Below are positions 1 through 9,700 of a stretch of 57,029 nucleotides of DNA, one piece after another. The position numbers and the translations under genes were made by a program. Each line of letters opens with the position of its first letter. The stretch's first letter is position 1. Where the stretch lies: contig JAQVCB010000008.1 of NCBI GenBank assembly GCA_028689995.1, positions 1-57,029 of the forward strand, read 5' to 3'. The notes under the pieces are model-generated. The model ran no database searches. It saw nothing but the letters and a program-made list of their open reading frames with translations, and was not told where the DNA came from. This DNA comes from Candidatus Gastranaerophilales bacterium. Its GTDB lineage: Bacteria; Cyanobacteriota; Vampirovibrionia; Gastranaerophilales; UBA9579.

Positions 1-90
1 GCCGTCTGTTTTACCATCCTTTTTATCTAAATCCTTTAAAGAATTAAATAAAGAAACTCTTTTTGTAATTTGATTAACCCCGAACACCAT
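1..90 (-). CDS. Hypothetical protein, N-terminal fragment (runs off left edge)
   Basis: The reverse strand has an ATG at 88-90 preceded by GGGAGA at a normal ribosome-binding distance. The frame stays open to the window edge and gives 30 residues beginning MVFGVNQITKRVSLFNSLKD. The last residues visible (DLDKKDGKTDG) resemble the start of an EF-hand or dockerin-like calcium loop, but too little is seen to name a family. Confidence 0.55.
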   Translation of the reverse strand, partial: MVFGVNQITKRVSLFNSLKDLDKKDGKTDG

Positions 91-294
91 TTGTTATATC
101 TCCCAAATATTTCATAACCCCTCGTAGTGATATAAAAACAAATTGCAATTCTAAATTGTCATTATTTATATCCTGAAGTATTAATTGGTTACATTTGTTT
201 ACATTATTTATATTTTAATATTTTGAAATAATGTTTAATATATGATATAAAATAATAACATATATTGGAAATTTATAGAAAAAGAGGAACCCTT

Positions 295-1092
295 TTGATT
301 AATCACACAACAAGATGCGGGGCTTATTCACAGGTACAACAATCTACCGATAATAATCACATTTCATTTAAAAGTAGAATGGATAATAAACTATTAGATT
401 TAGCAAAAAAGATTAAAGAGCCGATAATAGTTGAATATGATCCCAATCTTACTGATCTAGCGAGATGTAGTATTCGAACAATAAATCAGCAAAAGTTTAT
501 TATAAAGACAAAAAATTTGTATGAAAGTTTTAATAAATTATTAAACATTTTAAATTTAAAAGAAGATAATAAAATTATGCAAATTCCAGTGATCGGAAAG
601 TTTATCAAAATGGTTAGCAAAATTATGATTCCGAATAATCTCGAAAATGATGCCTTAAAATTGGTTTCAGAAATGCAATCTTCAGTTAGAATTAAATATG
701 CATCAGATAATACAAGGCTCGTTCAGGTATCATTACCCGAATTCAAACTGATTGGAAATGTACATGCAAAAAATAATGCTGCTGTAATTGAATCTGCTGA
801 AAAACTTGAAATTCCGACCGGAATAGGAAACTCTTTTAATTCAGCTCTTGAAGATATGGCAAAAACTTTGAAATCGGGAGATATACTGTTGGACCTTACC
901 AGAATAGGCAAAAAATTATATGAAGTTCTACAGTTATGTAATGGAACATTTATAAAACAAAGATCGATAATCGAATTTAGTCCAAAATCTCAAGAGGCTA
1001 TTAAAGCTGCTTTTGAACCTGCTTATGGAGAAAAAACATTTCTAGAACCGGGAGCATCTTTAAGATCGGATAGATTGTATAAAATTATATAG
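295..1092 (+). CDS. Hypothetical protein with N-terminal ISFKS motif
   Basis: No family recognised. The frame is open from a TTG at 265, but the TTG at 295 has an AGAGGA ribosome-binding site six bases upstream, so 295 is chosen (265 residues). The protein is soluble, Lys/Asn/Ile-rich, without signal peptide or membrane segment. Near its N-terminus it carries HISFKS, resembling short motifs in other hypothetical proteins of this window (ISFRG at 5520, VSFQAK at 30033). The middle part (LEIPTGIGNSFNSALEDMAK) looks globular. It stands alone, divergent from the partial gene at the left edge. Confidence 0.7.
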   Translation: MINHTTRCGAYSQVQQSTDNNHISFKSRMDNKLLDLAKKIKEPIIVEYDPNLTDLARCSIRTINQQKFIIKTKNLYESFNKLLNILNLKEDNKIMQIPVIGKFIKMVSKIMIPNNLENDALKLVSEMQSSVRIKYASDNTRLVQVSLPEFKLIGNVHAKNNAAVIESAEKLEIPTGIGNSFNSALEDMAKTLKSGDILLDLTRIGKKLYEVLQLCNGTFIKQRSIIEFSPKSQEAIKAAFEPAYGEKTFLEPGASLRSDRLYKII

Positions 1093-1123
1093 TGAACTCA
1101 ATAATTTTACATACAAATTGAAC

Positions 1124-1151
1124 AAAAAAATCAGGAGGCGTTTGCCTCCTG
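1124..1151 (-). terminator. Rho-independent terminator downstream of clpB
   Basis: CAGGAGGC at 1132-1139 pairs with GCCTCCTG at 1144-1151 around a four-base loop. Read on the minus strand, the stem is followed by seven Ts (1130-1124). It lies about 180 bases past the clpB stop. The stem may also slow transcription arriving from the plus-strand gene ending at 1092, but there is no T-run on that side. Confidence 0.8.
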
Positions 1152-1329
1152 TTAAGTCTTTAGAAGTTAGATTTTTAAACCAAACCACAACTCCACCATT
1201 CCAGTAACCCACCTTCTTAATTATCCAGTATAAAAAATATTCAAGAATTTCTCATCAACCCTGGGGTCAGTTTTTAAAATAGACCATATGGACTAGAAAG
1301 CGAATTACTGAATGTGAGATTACTTATAA

Positions 1330-3945
1330 TTATTTCTTTCTGAAAATTATTTCGTCATTTTCTGTATCTATTTTGACGGTATCGCCGTCAAGGAATTTAC
1401 CTTCAAGAATTGCTTTAGAAAGAGGATTATCTATTGTTTGTCTGAGTATTCTTTTAAGCGGTCTTGCTCCATATGCAGGATCATATCCTCTGGTTGCAAT
1501 CAATTCTTTTGCATCATCTGTTATTTCTATATTTATTCCATGTTCTTCAAGCAATTTTGTTAGTCTATTAAGTTGAATATCAACAATCTTGCTTAATTGA
1601 GGAATTGTAAGTCCTTTAAAGAAGACAATTTCATCAACTCTGTTAAGAAATTCGGGTTTGAAATGTTGTTTCATTAATTCCATAACCTGATTTTTCATTG
1701 ATTCATCGCTGCCGGTTGGACAAAGCATTGAATTAATCGTGCATTCCAATATAACATTACTTCCAATATTACTGGTCATAATGATTACTGTGTTTTTAAA
1801 GTCTACAGTCCTGCCTTTCGAGTCGGTAAGCCTGCCATCGTCAAGAATTTGAAGCATAATATTGAATACGTCAGGATGTGCTTTTTCTATTTCGTCAAAA
1901 AGTACTACACTATAAGGTTTTCTACGAACCTGTTCTGTAAGCTGTCCGCCTTCATCGTATCCGACATATCCCGGAGGTGCGCCAACCAGTCTGGAAACAG
2001 CATGTTTTTCCATATATTCTGACATATCTATTCTGATTATTGAGTTTTCGTCGTTAAAGAGAAATTCAGCAAGAGTTCTTGCAAGTTCAGTTTTGCCGAC
2101 ACCTGTGGGACCTAAAAATATAAATGATCCTACAGGTCTGTTTGGATCTTTTAAGCCTGCTCGTGCCCTTCTTATTGCTTCTGAAACTGCTTCGGCTGCT
2201 TCATCCTGTCCGATTACTCTTTTATGCAGGTAATCCTCCATTTTAAGAAGCTTTTGTATTTCACTTTCGATGAGCCTATTAACGGGTATTCCTGTCCATT
2301 TGCTCACTATATCAGCGATATCTTCTTCATCTATTTCTTCTTTTAAAAGAATATTTTTTGCTTCTCTTTTTGAAAGGAGTTCTTCTTCTTTTTTTAATTC
2401 TTTTTCAAGTTCTATAAGCACTCCATATTTATATTCTGCAGCTTTTGCAAGATCTGCGTGTCTTTCAGCGTTTTCTACTAGCTGTTTGGTTTTTTCAATT
2501 TCTTCTTTTATCGCAGTTATTCTTGTAATAGCTTGTTTTTCTGTATTCCATTGAGCCTTTAATGTATCGATTTCACTTTGCAGAAAAGCTATCTGTTCTT
2601 CCAGATGATTTATTTTTTCTTTTGAAGCTTCATCGGTTTCTTTTTTAAGAGCTTCTTTTTCAATTTCAAGCTGAATTTTCTGCCTTGTTAAAGTGTCAAT
2701 TTCCACAGGCATACTGTCGATTTCAATCCTGAGAGTTGATGCAGCTTCGTCAATAAGGTCGATTGCCTTATCCGGTAAAAATCTGTCGGTGATATATCTT
2801 TGTGAAAGTTTTGCTGCTGCTATAAGAGCGGCATCTTTTATCCTGACACCATGATGTACTTCATATCGTTCTTTTAGCCCCCTTAGGATACTTATAGTAT
2901 CTTCTACTGAGGGTTCAGCAACTAATGCCGGTTGAAATCTTCTTTCCAGTGCGGCATCTTTTTCTATATATTTTCTGTACTCATTAATTGTAGTTGCACC
3001 AATACATCTTAATTCACCTCTTGCAAGAAGAGGCTTAAGAATATTTCCTGCATCCATTGAACCTTCTGATGAACCAGCTCCGACGACTGTATGCAGTTCA
3101 TCTATAAAAAGAACTATTTCTCCATGGCTGTTTTGAACTTCTTTTAAAACAGCTTTGAGTCTTTCTTCAAATTCCCCTCTAAATTTTGCTCCTGCAACCA
3201 GTGATCCCATATCAAGAGATAAAAGTTTTCTATCTTTTAATCCTTCAGGAACATCTCCTCTGACTATTCTCTGGGCAAGTCCTTCAACTATTGCTGTTTT
3301 ACCAACTCCGGGTTCTCCTATTAAAACAGGATTATTCTTTGTTCTTCTGTTTAAAACCTGAATTACTCTTCTTATTTCGTTGTCTCTTCCTATTACGGGA
3401 TCAAGTTTTCCTTGTTTTGCCTGTTCAGTTAGATCAATGCTGTATTTTTCAAGAGACTGATAAGAATTTTCAGCATCAGGGCTATCTGCTTTTGCAGTGC
3501 CTCTTATTTCCTTTAATATTTGAAATAAGGATTCCTTTGATATATTGTTGTTATTTAAAATTTTGCCTGCATCAGAGTTTCTGTCGATGCTTATAGCAAG
3601 AAGAATATGTTCAAGGCTTATATAGCTGTCTTTTAATCTGGAGGCTTCTTCAAAAGCATTATCAGTGAGTTTTTTGAATTCAACGGAAATATAGAGCTGG
3701 CCAGGATCAACTGAATAGGTAACTTTTGGTTTTTTAGCCAGAGCTTCTTCGGTCTGTTTTATCATTACAGGTATATTTGCATTTAATTTATTAAAAACTT
3801 TATTTGGAAATCCTTTATTATCTTCCAGCATTGCAAGAAGAAGATGTTCAGGGTATAACTGATTATTCTGAAATCGTGCCATTATCTCCTGAGCAATCAT
3901 TATAGTATTTTGGGCTTGTTGGGTGAATTTATTAAAATCTATCAT
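1330..3945 (-). CDS. clpB: ATP-dependent chaperone ClpB (HSP100 disaggregase)
   Basis: ClpB is a hexameric AAA+ disaggregase that extracts proteins from aggregates together with DnaK. All parts are present: a Clp N-terminal repeat domain, NBD1 with Walker A GEPGVGKT and Walker B LFIDELH, a long charged coiled-coil middle domain, the linker [12 protein letters not shown]2 with GPTGVGKTE and [14 protein letters not shown], and the C-terminal domain ending in [10 protein letters not shown]. About 870 residues is the family's normal length. An ATG at 3960 is in frame, but the ATG at 3945 has a perfect GGAGG eight bases upstream, so the shorter start is chosen. No CIRCE operator (inverted GAGTGCTAA) is visible upstream. 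Confidence 0.97.
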   Translation of the reverse strand: MIDFNKFTQQAQNTIMIAQEIMARFQNNQLYPEHLLLAMLEDNKGFPNKVFNKLNANIPVMIKQTEEALAKKPKVTYSVDPGQLYISVEFKKLTDNAFEEASRLKDSYISLEHILLAISIDRNSDAGKILNNNNISKESLFQILKEIRGTAKADSPDAENSYQSLEKYSIDLTEQAKQGKLDPVIGRDNEIRRVIQVLNRRTKNNPVLIGEPGVGKTAIVEGLAQRIVRGDVPEGLKDRKLLSLDMGSLVAGAKFRGEFEERLKAVLKEVQNSHGEIVLFIDELHTVVGAGSSEGSMDAGNILKPLLARGELRCIGATTINEYRKYIEKDAALERRFQPALVAEPSVEDTISILRGLKERYEVHHGVRIKDAALIAAAKLSQRYITDRFLPDKAIDLIDEAASTLRIEIDSMPVEIDTLTRQKIQLEIEKEALKKETDEASKEKINHLEEQIAFLQSEIDTLKAQWNTEKQAITRITAIKEEIEKTKQLVENAERHADLAKAAEYKYGVLIELEKELKKEEELLSKREAKNILLKEEIDEEDIADIVSKWTGIPVNRLIESEIQKLLKMEDYLHKRVIGQDEAAEAVSEAIRRARAGLKDPNRPVGSFIFLGPTGVGKTELARTLAEFLFNDENSIIRIDMSEYMEKHAVSRLVGAPPGYVGYDEGGQLTEQVRRKPYSVVLFDEIEKAHPDVFNIMLQILDDGRLTDSKGRTVDFKNTVIIMTSNIGSNVILECTINSMLCPTGSDESMKNQVMELMKQHFKPEFLNRVDEIVFFKGLTIPQLSKIVDIQLNRLTKLLEEHGINIEITDDAKELIATRGYDPAYGARPLKRILRQTIDNPLSKAILEGKFLDGDTVKIDTENDEIIFRKK

Positions 3946-4068
3946 GTTAGCGTCCTCCATTCTAAAAATATAAGAACGAATTTTTTTATTATATTTCTAT
4001 TTTTATTTTAATAGTCAATTTTGCAAAAGCATTAAATATTTATAATTAATTTATTATTTGTAATTAAA

Positions 4069-4237
4069 GAGACTGTTGCACAACTCAAAAAAAATGAAAA
4101 TTTGAGTTGTGCTACGTCTCCCACATCTAGTGTCGCAAATGCCCGCCGGCTCACCGCCGCCGTGCTTTTGCTCACCTTTGAAAGATCGACCTTTGCATAA
4201 CAAGAAAATCGCATTTTCTAAGTTATGCAAAGGTCTC
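4069..4237. mobile_element. MITE-like element, 169 bp, with TTAAA target duplication
   Basis: The ends are 16-bp imperfect inverted repeats, GAGACTGTTGCACAAC on the left and the complement of GAGACCTTTGCATAAC on the right (13 of 16 match). The element is flanked on both sides by TTAAA (4064-4068 and 4238-4242), a likely target-site duplication. Each terminus also folds on itself: 4078-4089 pairs with 4101-4112 (12 bp), and 4189-4201 pairs with 4222-4234 (13 bp). The interior is more GC-rich than its surroundings. It codes for no transposase; the ends resemble those of IS5-type elements, so it is probably a non-autonomous derivative. Confidence 0.75.
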
Positions 4238-4287
4238 TTAAATATGATACATTTATAATGAAATGATATTTGAAGAAGACTTTAGTA

Positions 4288-5253
4288 ATGAATGAATTGA
4301 GCGAATTAATCAAAGAAAAATCATATTATACAAAGCAGGATATTGTCGCACTTCTTAAAGTTACCGATAAAAAGGCCATTAGTGATATATATGATCTTGC
4401 GCATCACATTAACAAGAAAAATCTTGGGGATAATGTTTTAAAATGCGGGGTGATTGAATTTTCGAATTATTGCAATAAGAATTGTCTTTATTGCAGGATT
4501 AGAAGATCAAATGAAAAAGTAACAAGATTCAGGCTTACACAAAAGGAAATATTAAAACTTACTTATAAGGCGGAAAAAACGGGATATAGTTCTGTGCTTC
4601 TTCAGTCCGGTGATGACTGCGAGTTTAATTTAGAAAGCATAGCGGATACTATAACGCAGATAAAAAAATCAACAAAATTATCTGTCATTTTATCAATGGC
4701 TGAAAAAACAGAGCTTGAATATAAAGTTTTAAAGGATGCTGGTGCAGATAGTTATATATTAAAGCATGAAACCAGTGACCCCATTTTGTACAGACAGCTG
4801 CATCCTGATTTAAAATATTCTAATCGTATCAAATGTCTTAGAGTTATAAAACAATTGGGTTATGATATCGGCAGCGGTATCCTTGTCGGTCTTCCCGGTC
4901 AGACTTTTGAAAGTATTGCAAATGATATTCTTCTTTTTAAGGAACTGGATATTGATATTATTGATATTGGGCCATATCTGCCTTATCCAGATACTCCATT
5001 AGCAAGAAAATTTCAGCAGGCAGGTGGATATTTCGCACCTGCAATAGGTTATTTTGATGTAAATGAAGTGATATTTAAAATAATAGCAATTACTAGAATT
5101 GTTACAGGAAAATCATTGATTCCGTTTACTCCAAATTTTAATGCTATTAATTTTGAAAATGGCAAAGAGATATCTTTAAAACGCGGTGCAAATATGATTC
5201 TGGAAGATTTAGTCAGTCATAAATATCTTCATTTTTTAAGAAGTCAGGTATAA
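4288..5253 (+). CDS. hydE: [FeFe]-hydrogenase maturation radical SAM protein HydE
   Basis: HydE is a radical SAM enzyme that, with HydG and HydF, builds the 2Fe subcluster of the [FeFe]-hydrogenase H-cluster. The sequence has the CNKNCLYC cluster motif directly after the family-typical EFSNYC, then VLLQSGDD, LKHETSDPILYRQLHPD, GSGILVGLPGQT and IGPYLPYPDTPLA, all characteristic of HydE rather than BioB or ThiH. The frame opens with a TTG at 4270; the ATG at 4288 has a GAAGAAG stretch upstream and is preferred, though neither start is strong. No hydF, hydG or hydrogenase gene is nearby, so its partners must lie elsewhere. The MITE ends only 50 bases upstream and may carry or disturb its promoter. 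Confidence 0.88.
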   Translation: MNELSELIKEKSYYTKQDIVALLKVTDKKAISDIYDLAHHINKKNLGDNVLKCGVIEFSNYCNKNCLYCRIRRSNEKVTRFRLTQKEILKLTYKAEKTGYSSVLLQSGDDCEFNLESIADTITQIKKSTKLSVILSMAEKTELEYKVLKDAGADSYILKHETSDPILYRQLHPDLKYSNRIKCLRVIKQLGYDIGSGILVGLPGQTFESIANDILLFKELDIDIIDIGPYLPYPDTPLARKFQQAGGYFAPAIGYFDVNEVIFKIIAITRIVTGKSLIPFTPNFNAINFENGKEISLKRGANMILEDLVSHKYLHFLRSQV

Positions 5254-5460
5254 AAAGTAGAAGTTTAGGAATAAGAAAATTGGTGTAAAAAAATATTTAA
5301 TCCTAAAAATCCCGGTTAAAAGAATAATGTTCGATAGTTTCTTTACTTCAAAAGAAATATAATATGCCCATAAATTCAGACAGAAAAGACGGGATTATTT
5401 ATTTTTTGTGCCTTTATACTCTATTCCCATTTACTGTTTCATAGCAATAAAATTTTTTCG

Positions 5461-5510
5461 GTGTTTTTATATATGTGAGAATATTTTAATATTTTAATTT
5501 ATAAAAACAC
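5461..5510. repeat. Inverted repeat upstream of the PHP-domain gene
   Basis: GTGTTTTTATA (5461-5471) is repeated in inverted orientation as TATAAAAACAC (5500-5510) with a 28-base AT-rich spacer. The right arm ends ten bases before the ATG at 5520. It could be an operator or simply AT-rich symmetry. The rest of 5254-5460 shows nothing recognisable. Confidence 0.35.
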
Positions 5511-5519
5511 AGGTATAAA

Positions 5520-6770
5520 ATGGTAACTTTGCATAGTCAAATAACGGCTTCAGGATTTAACAGCAGCTTTGTCCTAAATTTTTTAAATAAAAAATATAAT
5601 TCTTTATCAGTTAAAAATAGTAATTTAACTGATTCATTTACATTAAGAAGTAAGGAAATATCATTTCGAGGTTCGATATTTACACCATCCGAGTTTAATG
5701 CTTTTTTAATTAAATCGCAAAGAACAGTTGAAGAATTAGCAAAAAAATACCCAAAAGATGATATTTTACGTAAAAATATTCTTGCCGCTTTAAAGTTGCC
5801 TGATCACGAAAAATGGAAATTAACATCATTAATCGGCCCGGAAGAATTAAAAATGCTGTTAATTAAGTTTGATAAAACCCCAGAAGTATATGTTCCCGGA
5901 ACAAAGGAGTATGGAGTTGATTTACATATCCATTCAACCTGTTCAGACGGGAATGGTACTCCAAAAGAAATATTGAATATATTTGCAGAATATGCTGATA
6001 GAAGAACTGCATCAACTGTACTGAATTCTGAAAGAAAAGCTGGAAATATTCCTTTTATTTTTGCATTAACTGATCATAATGCATTTAAAGGATGTAAGGA
6101 TATAATAGAAATAATTGCAAAAAATCCCTATAAATACAGGAATATAGGATTTATAACCGGTAGTGCAGAAATTTCATCAAAATATACAAGTCCTGTTCTA
6201 GAGAGAACCATATCTGAGAGTGAATTTTTACTGTATGGTGCTAATCCTTTTGATAAAAAAATATATAATTTTGTAGATGGGTTAGAGCAAAGATTATTGA
6301 TATGGAGAAAGGAAATGCATCATATTTATGATACATTCCACGAATCAGATATGGAGCCGCCACACGAGTTTATTCGCTTTTTACTGGTGGATAGGCAGAT
6401 AGAGACAATACAAATTGTTAAGAATCTTCATAAGTTTGGTTTTGACGGGATACTTGGATTTGCACATCCTGTAATACTTTTTGAGAAAGTTAGAGCCAAT
6501 TTAAAAAAAAATTTTAAAAAGAATGATCCTTATAAAGACACAGTATATCTTGAAAAACATATGAAAAATATTATGGACTGGTTTTATAAGGAAACAAACA
6601 TGAGAGGAATAACAGGTTCTATTGAAACTCATTATCAGGGTTATTCCAAACACCCTCAATTAATAGAATTCAATAATTTAATAGATAAAGTAAGCAGACA
6701 GACAAAGCTGCTGCATACAGGCGGAAAAGACATGCATGGTAATTACAAGTCATTATTTGGTGAATATTAA
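5520..6770 (+). CDS. PHP-domain metal-dependent phosphoesterase-like protein
   Basis: The PHP (polymerase and histidinol phosphatase) fold hydrolyses phosphoesters with a metal cluster. The signature DLHIHSTCSDG (H136, H138, D143) opens the domain, followed by ALTDHNAF, GSAEIS, FAHPV and a C-terminal GGKDMHG, which together match the conserved metal-ligand positions. The first 130 residues are a non-PHP extension containing KEISFRG at 46-51, resembling motifs in other N-termini of this window. Substrate unknown. The stop codon overlaps the stop of the convergent gene at 6767 through a shared TTAA. Confidence 0.8.
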   Translation: MVTLHSQITASGFNSSFVLNFLNKKYNSLSVKNSNLTDSFTLRSKEISFRGSIFTPSEFNAFLIKSQRTVEELAKKYPKDDILRKNILAALKLPDHEKWKLTSLIGPEELKMLLIKFDKTPEVYVPGTKEYGVDLHIHSTCSDGNGTPKEILNIFAEYADRRTASTVLNSERKAGNIPFIFALTDHNAFKGCKDIIEIIAKNPYKYRNIGFITGSAEISSKYTSPVLERTISESEFLLYGANPFDKKIYNFVDGLEQRLLIWRKEMHHIYDTFHESDMEPPHEFIRFLLVDRQIETIQIVKNLHKFGFDGILGFAHPVILFEKVRANLKKNFKKNDPYKDTVYLEKHMKNIMDWFYKETNMRGITGSIETHYQGYSKHPQLIEFNNLIDKVSRQTKLLHTGGKDMHGNYKSLFGEY

Positions 6771-9700
6771 TCAAGCCATCTGAAGCTTTTGACTGATTTT
6801 GGATCGTAGAGATTCCCATCAATTTTAACAGCAAAACGTCTGACTTTTTTGCTTCCGCCAAGTCCAAGTCCCGGTATACGGCTTATTCCTGGAATCAAAT
6901 TTATTAGCCCCGTATCAGGAGTGGATGGAAGGAAACCTATTCCGGGAATGAAATCAATAAATGTGTTTATGGAAACACTTCCAATCGGACCAAGCAATCC
7001 TGAAACTTTTTTGGACATATTACCAAGAATTGTGACATTAGCGTTGTTTGTAACCATATCAATATCACCTGAAAGAAATAAACTAAGGTTTTTACCTTTA
7101 GAAGACAGATTATCTGTTTTTAATACACCGTCTTTTGTAATGAGTGTACCTTCAAGAGCCTGAAAATTCCCGGTATTCTGAGGTACTATCAGATCAAGAA
7201 TATTGTTTAAATTAAATCCTGCTATTCCGCTTTGAACGATATTATATGCTCTCAGGAAGTATTCAAGTGAGCCGAGTCGTACAAGTCTCCCATCAGCTAT
7301 TTTAAAACTTGCAAAACCATTTGCATTAGCAATAATTTCCTGTGAATTTCTGCCTTTTGAATTAAATACCCCTTTGCCGTTTAAAATACCATATACTTCG
7401 TTAGGCAGTTTTAACATGGTTGTAGCAGCAGCATTAGCTTGCATGTTTTTTACTGTAATATTGGCAGAAATATCTGTTGACTTTATATTATAGAGAATTT
7501 CACCTGTAGCTGTTCCTCCTGCTGCGTTAAGAGACATATTATTTACTGATAATAACCAATCAGGTGTGAATGTAAAGTTAGAAGTGACATTATTGGTAAT
7601 TAAATTACTTATTATCAGTTCCTGAGCATTCATTATTCCTGTTGTTACTACAAACTGAGGCAAATCTTCCTTTTCTGAAGTATTTTTACTGAATAAATTT
7701 GACATCCTATCAATGTTCAATGAAGGAGAATCAATAGTTATATTTTTTACTAATAGTGGATAATCAAGTACATTTGCAAGAACAGCGTTAATTTTAACAG
7801 GAGATCCTCCAATATTGATATTTCCGTTATTAATTGTTATGTCGTCCTGATTCAAATTAATGTCGCTGTTGTCTATTATTATTTGTTGAGATGGAATATT
7901 AACGTTATATAGTGAGAGATTACCAAGTATTTGGGGTGAAGAAGTTTTGCCGTTCAGAAGTATATTGCCTTTAATTTTACCCTCGCTAAAAAAAGGATCA
8001 GAGTTTTTTGTTTTTATAGCTGTATTAAATAAAGTTATATCAATGGGATTTGGGGCTACTACAGATAATTTATCAAAATAAGGATATTCTGATTCTAAAT
8101 TATTAATTGAACCTTTAATATTTAACAAATATTCGTTAGGCATATTTTTGTTAGGCAATGCGTCATCAACTGCAATATCGAGATTATTAATAACAATTCT
8201 GTTTTTCCCTCCGGTTGCATTCAAGTTGAATATTCTTGTTTTATTGTCCGGAAGTTGAAGATCATTTAGGTAAGCAATATTTGAGCCTTTATTTAAAACT
8301 AATTGAGAAATAATTTTCCAGTGATCAGGATTTCCTTTAATAATTGCTGATACAGGAATTATTCCTTTAGCTGTTAAAGGATTTTTTAAATGAGGATTCA
8401 AGTAGTCATTGATATCATCCGAGTTAATTTTTGCTGAAGCGATCAGATCCATTCCGGGTTTGGTCAGATAATTATTAAAGCTGCCATTTAAATAAACCGA
8501 TGACTTTGCGGTTTTTGCATAAACATTACTGAATAATAATGTTTCAGGTGATACTGTAATTCTGCCTTCATTTAAGTATAAAGGAGTATTCCAGGGCAGA
8601 TATTGTGCCTGAATGTCATTAATTTTTATATTTGCTATATATCCATGAGGAAGAAGATTAATATTTGCACCAAATGAGCCTTTTAAATTATCAAATTTAT
8701 TAAGATAAGATTTTACTTTATTTTGTACGAGTTCGGATTTGCTCAGTAAGATAACTTTAGAAAGTTCCAATTTGGGAATATTAATATTCATGTTCGGGTG
8801 TGGGGTTTTAGCTATAAAACCGGTAATCTTACCTGATGCAACAAATGGAGTATCAAGAGCAGAACCCTTCATGTTGTTAGTATACATTGCATCCATAGTA
8901 AATAAAACTTGATTGCCCGATACATTAACCGGATAGCCGAATTTTTTATTAAAAAATGATGCTTTAAAATCCTTGAATTTTATGTAATCAAATATTTTTT
9001 TACCGGGAATATAGCCAGTAAGGCTTAATTCTGCTTTTGAAGTTCCTGAAAATGATTGATAATACTGTAAAGCATTTTCAGTTTCAAATAGTATCGGACT
9101 ATTTTTGATAAATTTTCTGCCTTCTGCAAGATTGGCATTATTAGAGGTTAAAATTAATTTTATATTTTGGTTTTTATCAATAGTTCCATTTGCAATTACA
9201 GGGCTTTGAGCTACTATTCCTTTTATATTTTCAAGGAAAGTCATTTCATCATTGTATTTGACAATTCCGTTCAGATTTTTAAACGGTTCGTTAAATCCAT
9301 TATATTGTACTTCTGCTCCATTTAATATAAAAATTCCATTAGAATACAGCTTTTGATTTGTTCCCTTGAGGTATATTACAGCATCTGCACTGCCATTTGC
9401 ACTTTCCATGTTTATAAGGGACTCTTTAACTTTTATAAGCAAAGGGCTGTTAAAAACAAATTCGTGACCTGCTTTTAAGTTTACTTTTGGCAAAGTTAGC
9501 TTTACATCGCTAAAACTATCCAATCTCATTGTAGAATAACCTTCTGCAATGACTTTTGAATCTTCTACATATCCGGTTATTTTGTTATAAATAAATCGAT
9601 CATCTTTAAATAAAAGTTTGCCGTTTATATCATGTCCAAACTTTGCAAGTAGTTCATAAGTGGCATATCCGTTTTTTACATTGATAAATCCGTCTAAATT

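Noticed and set aside
1151-1260. Short minus-strand peptide-like reading (VGYWNGGVVVWFK)
   Set aside because: No start codon with ribosome site, and it ends in the clpB terminator; probably chance.
3946-4060. Heat-shock operator (CIRCE) before clpB
   Set aside because: No TTAGCACTC/GAGTGCTAA pair is present; only AT-rich sequence.
4032-4214. 60-codon minus-strand frame upstream of hydE
   Set aside because: It is almost wholly inside the MITE-like repeat, so the coding look comes from the repeat's GC-richer interior.
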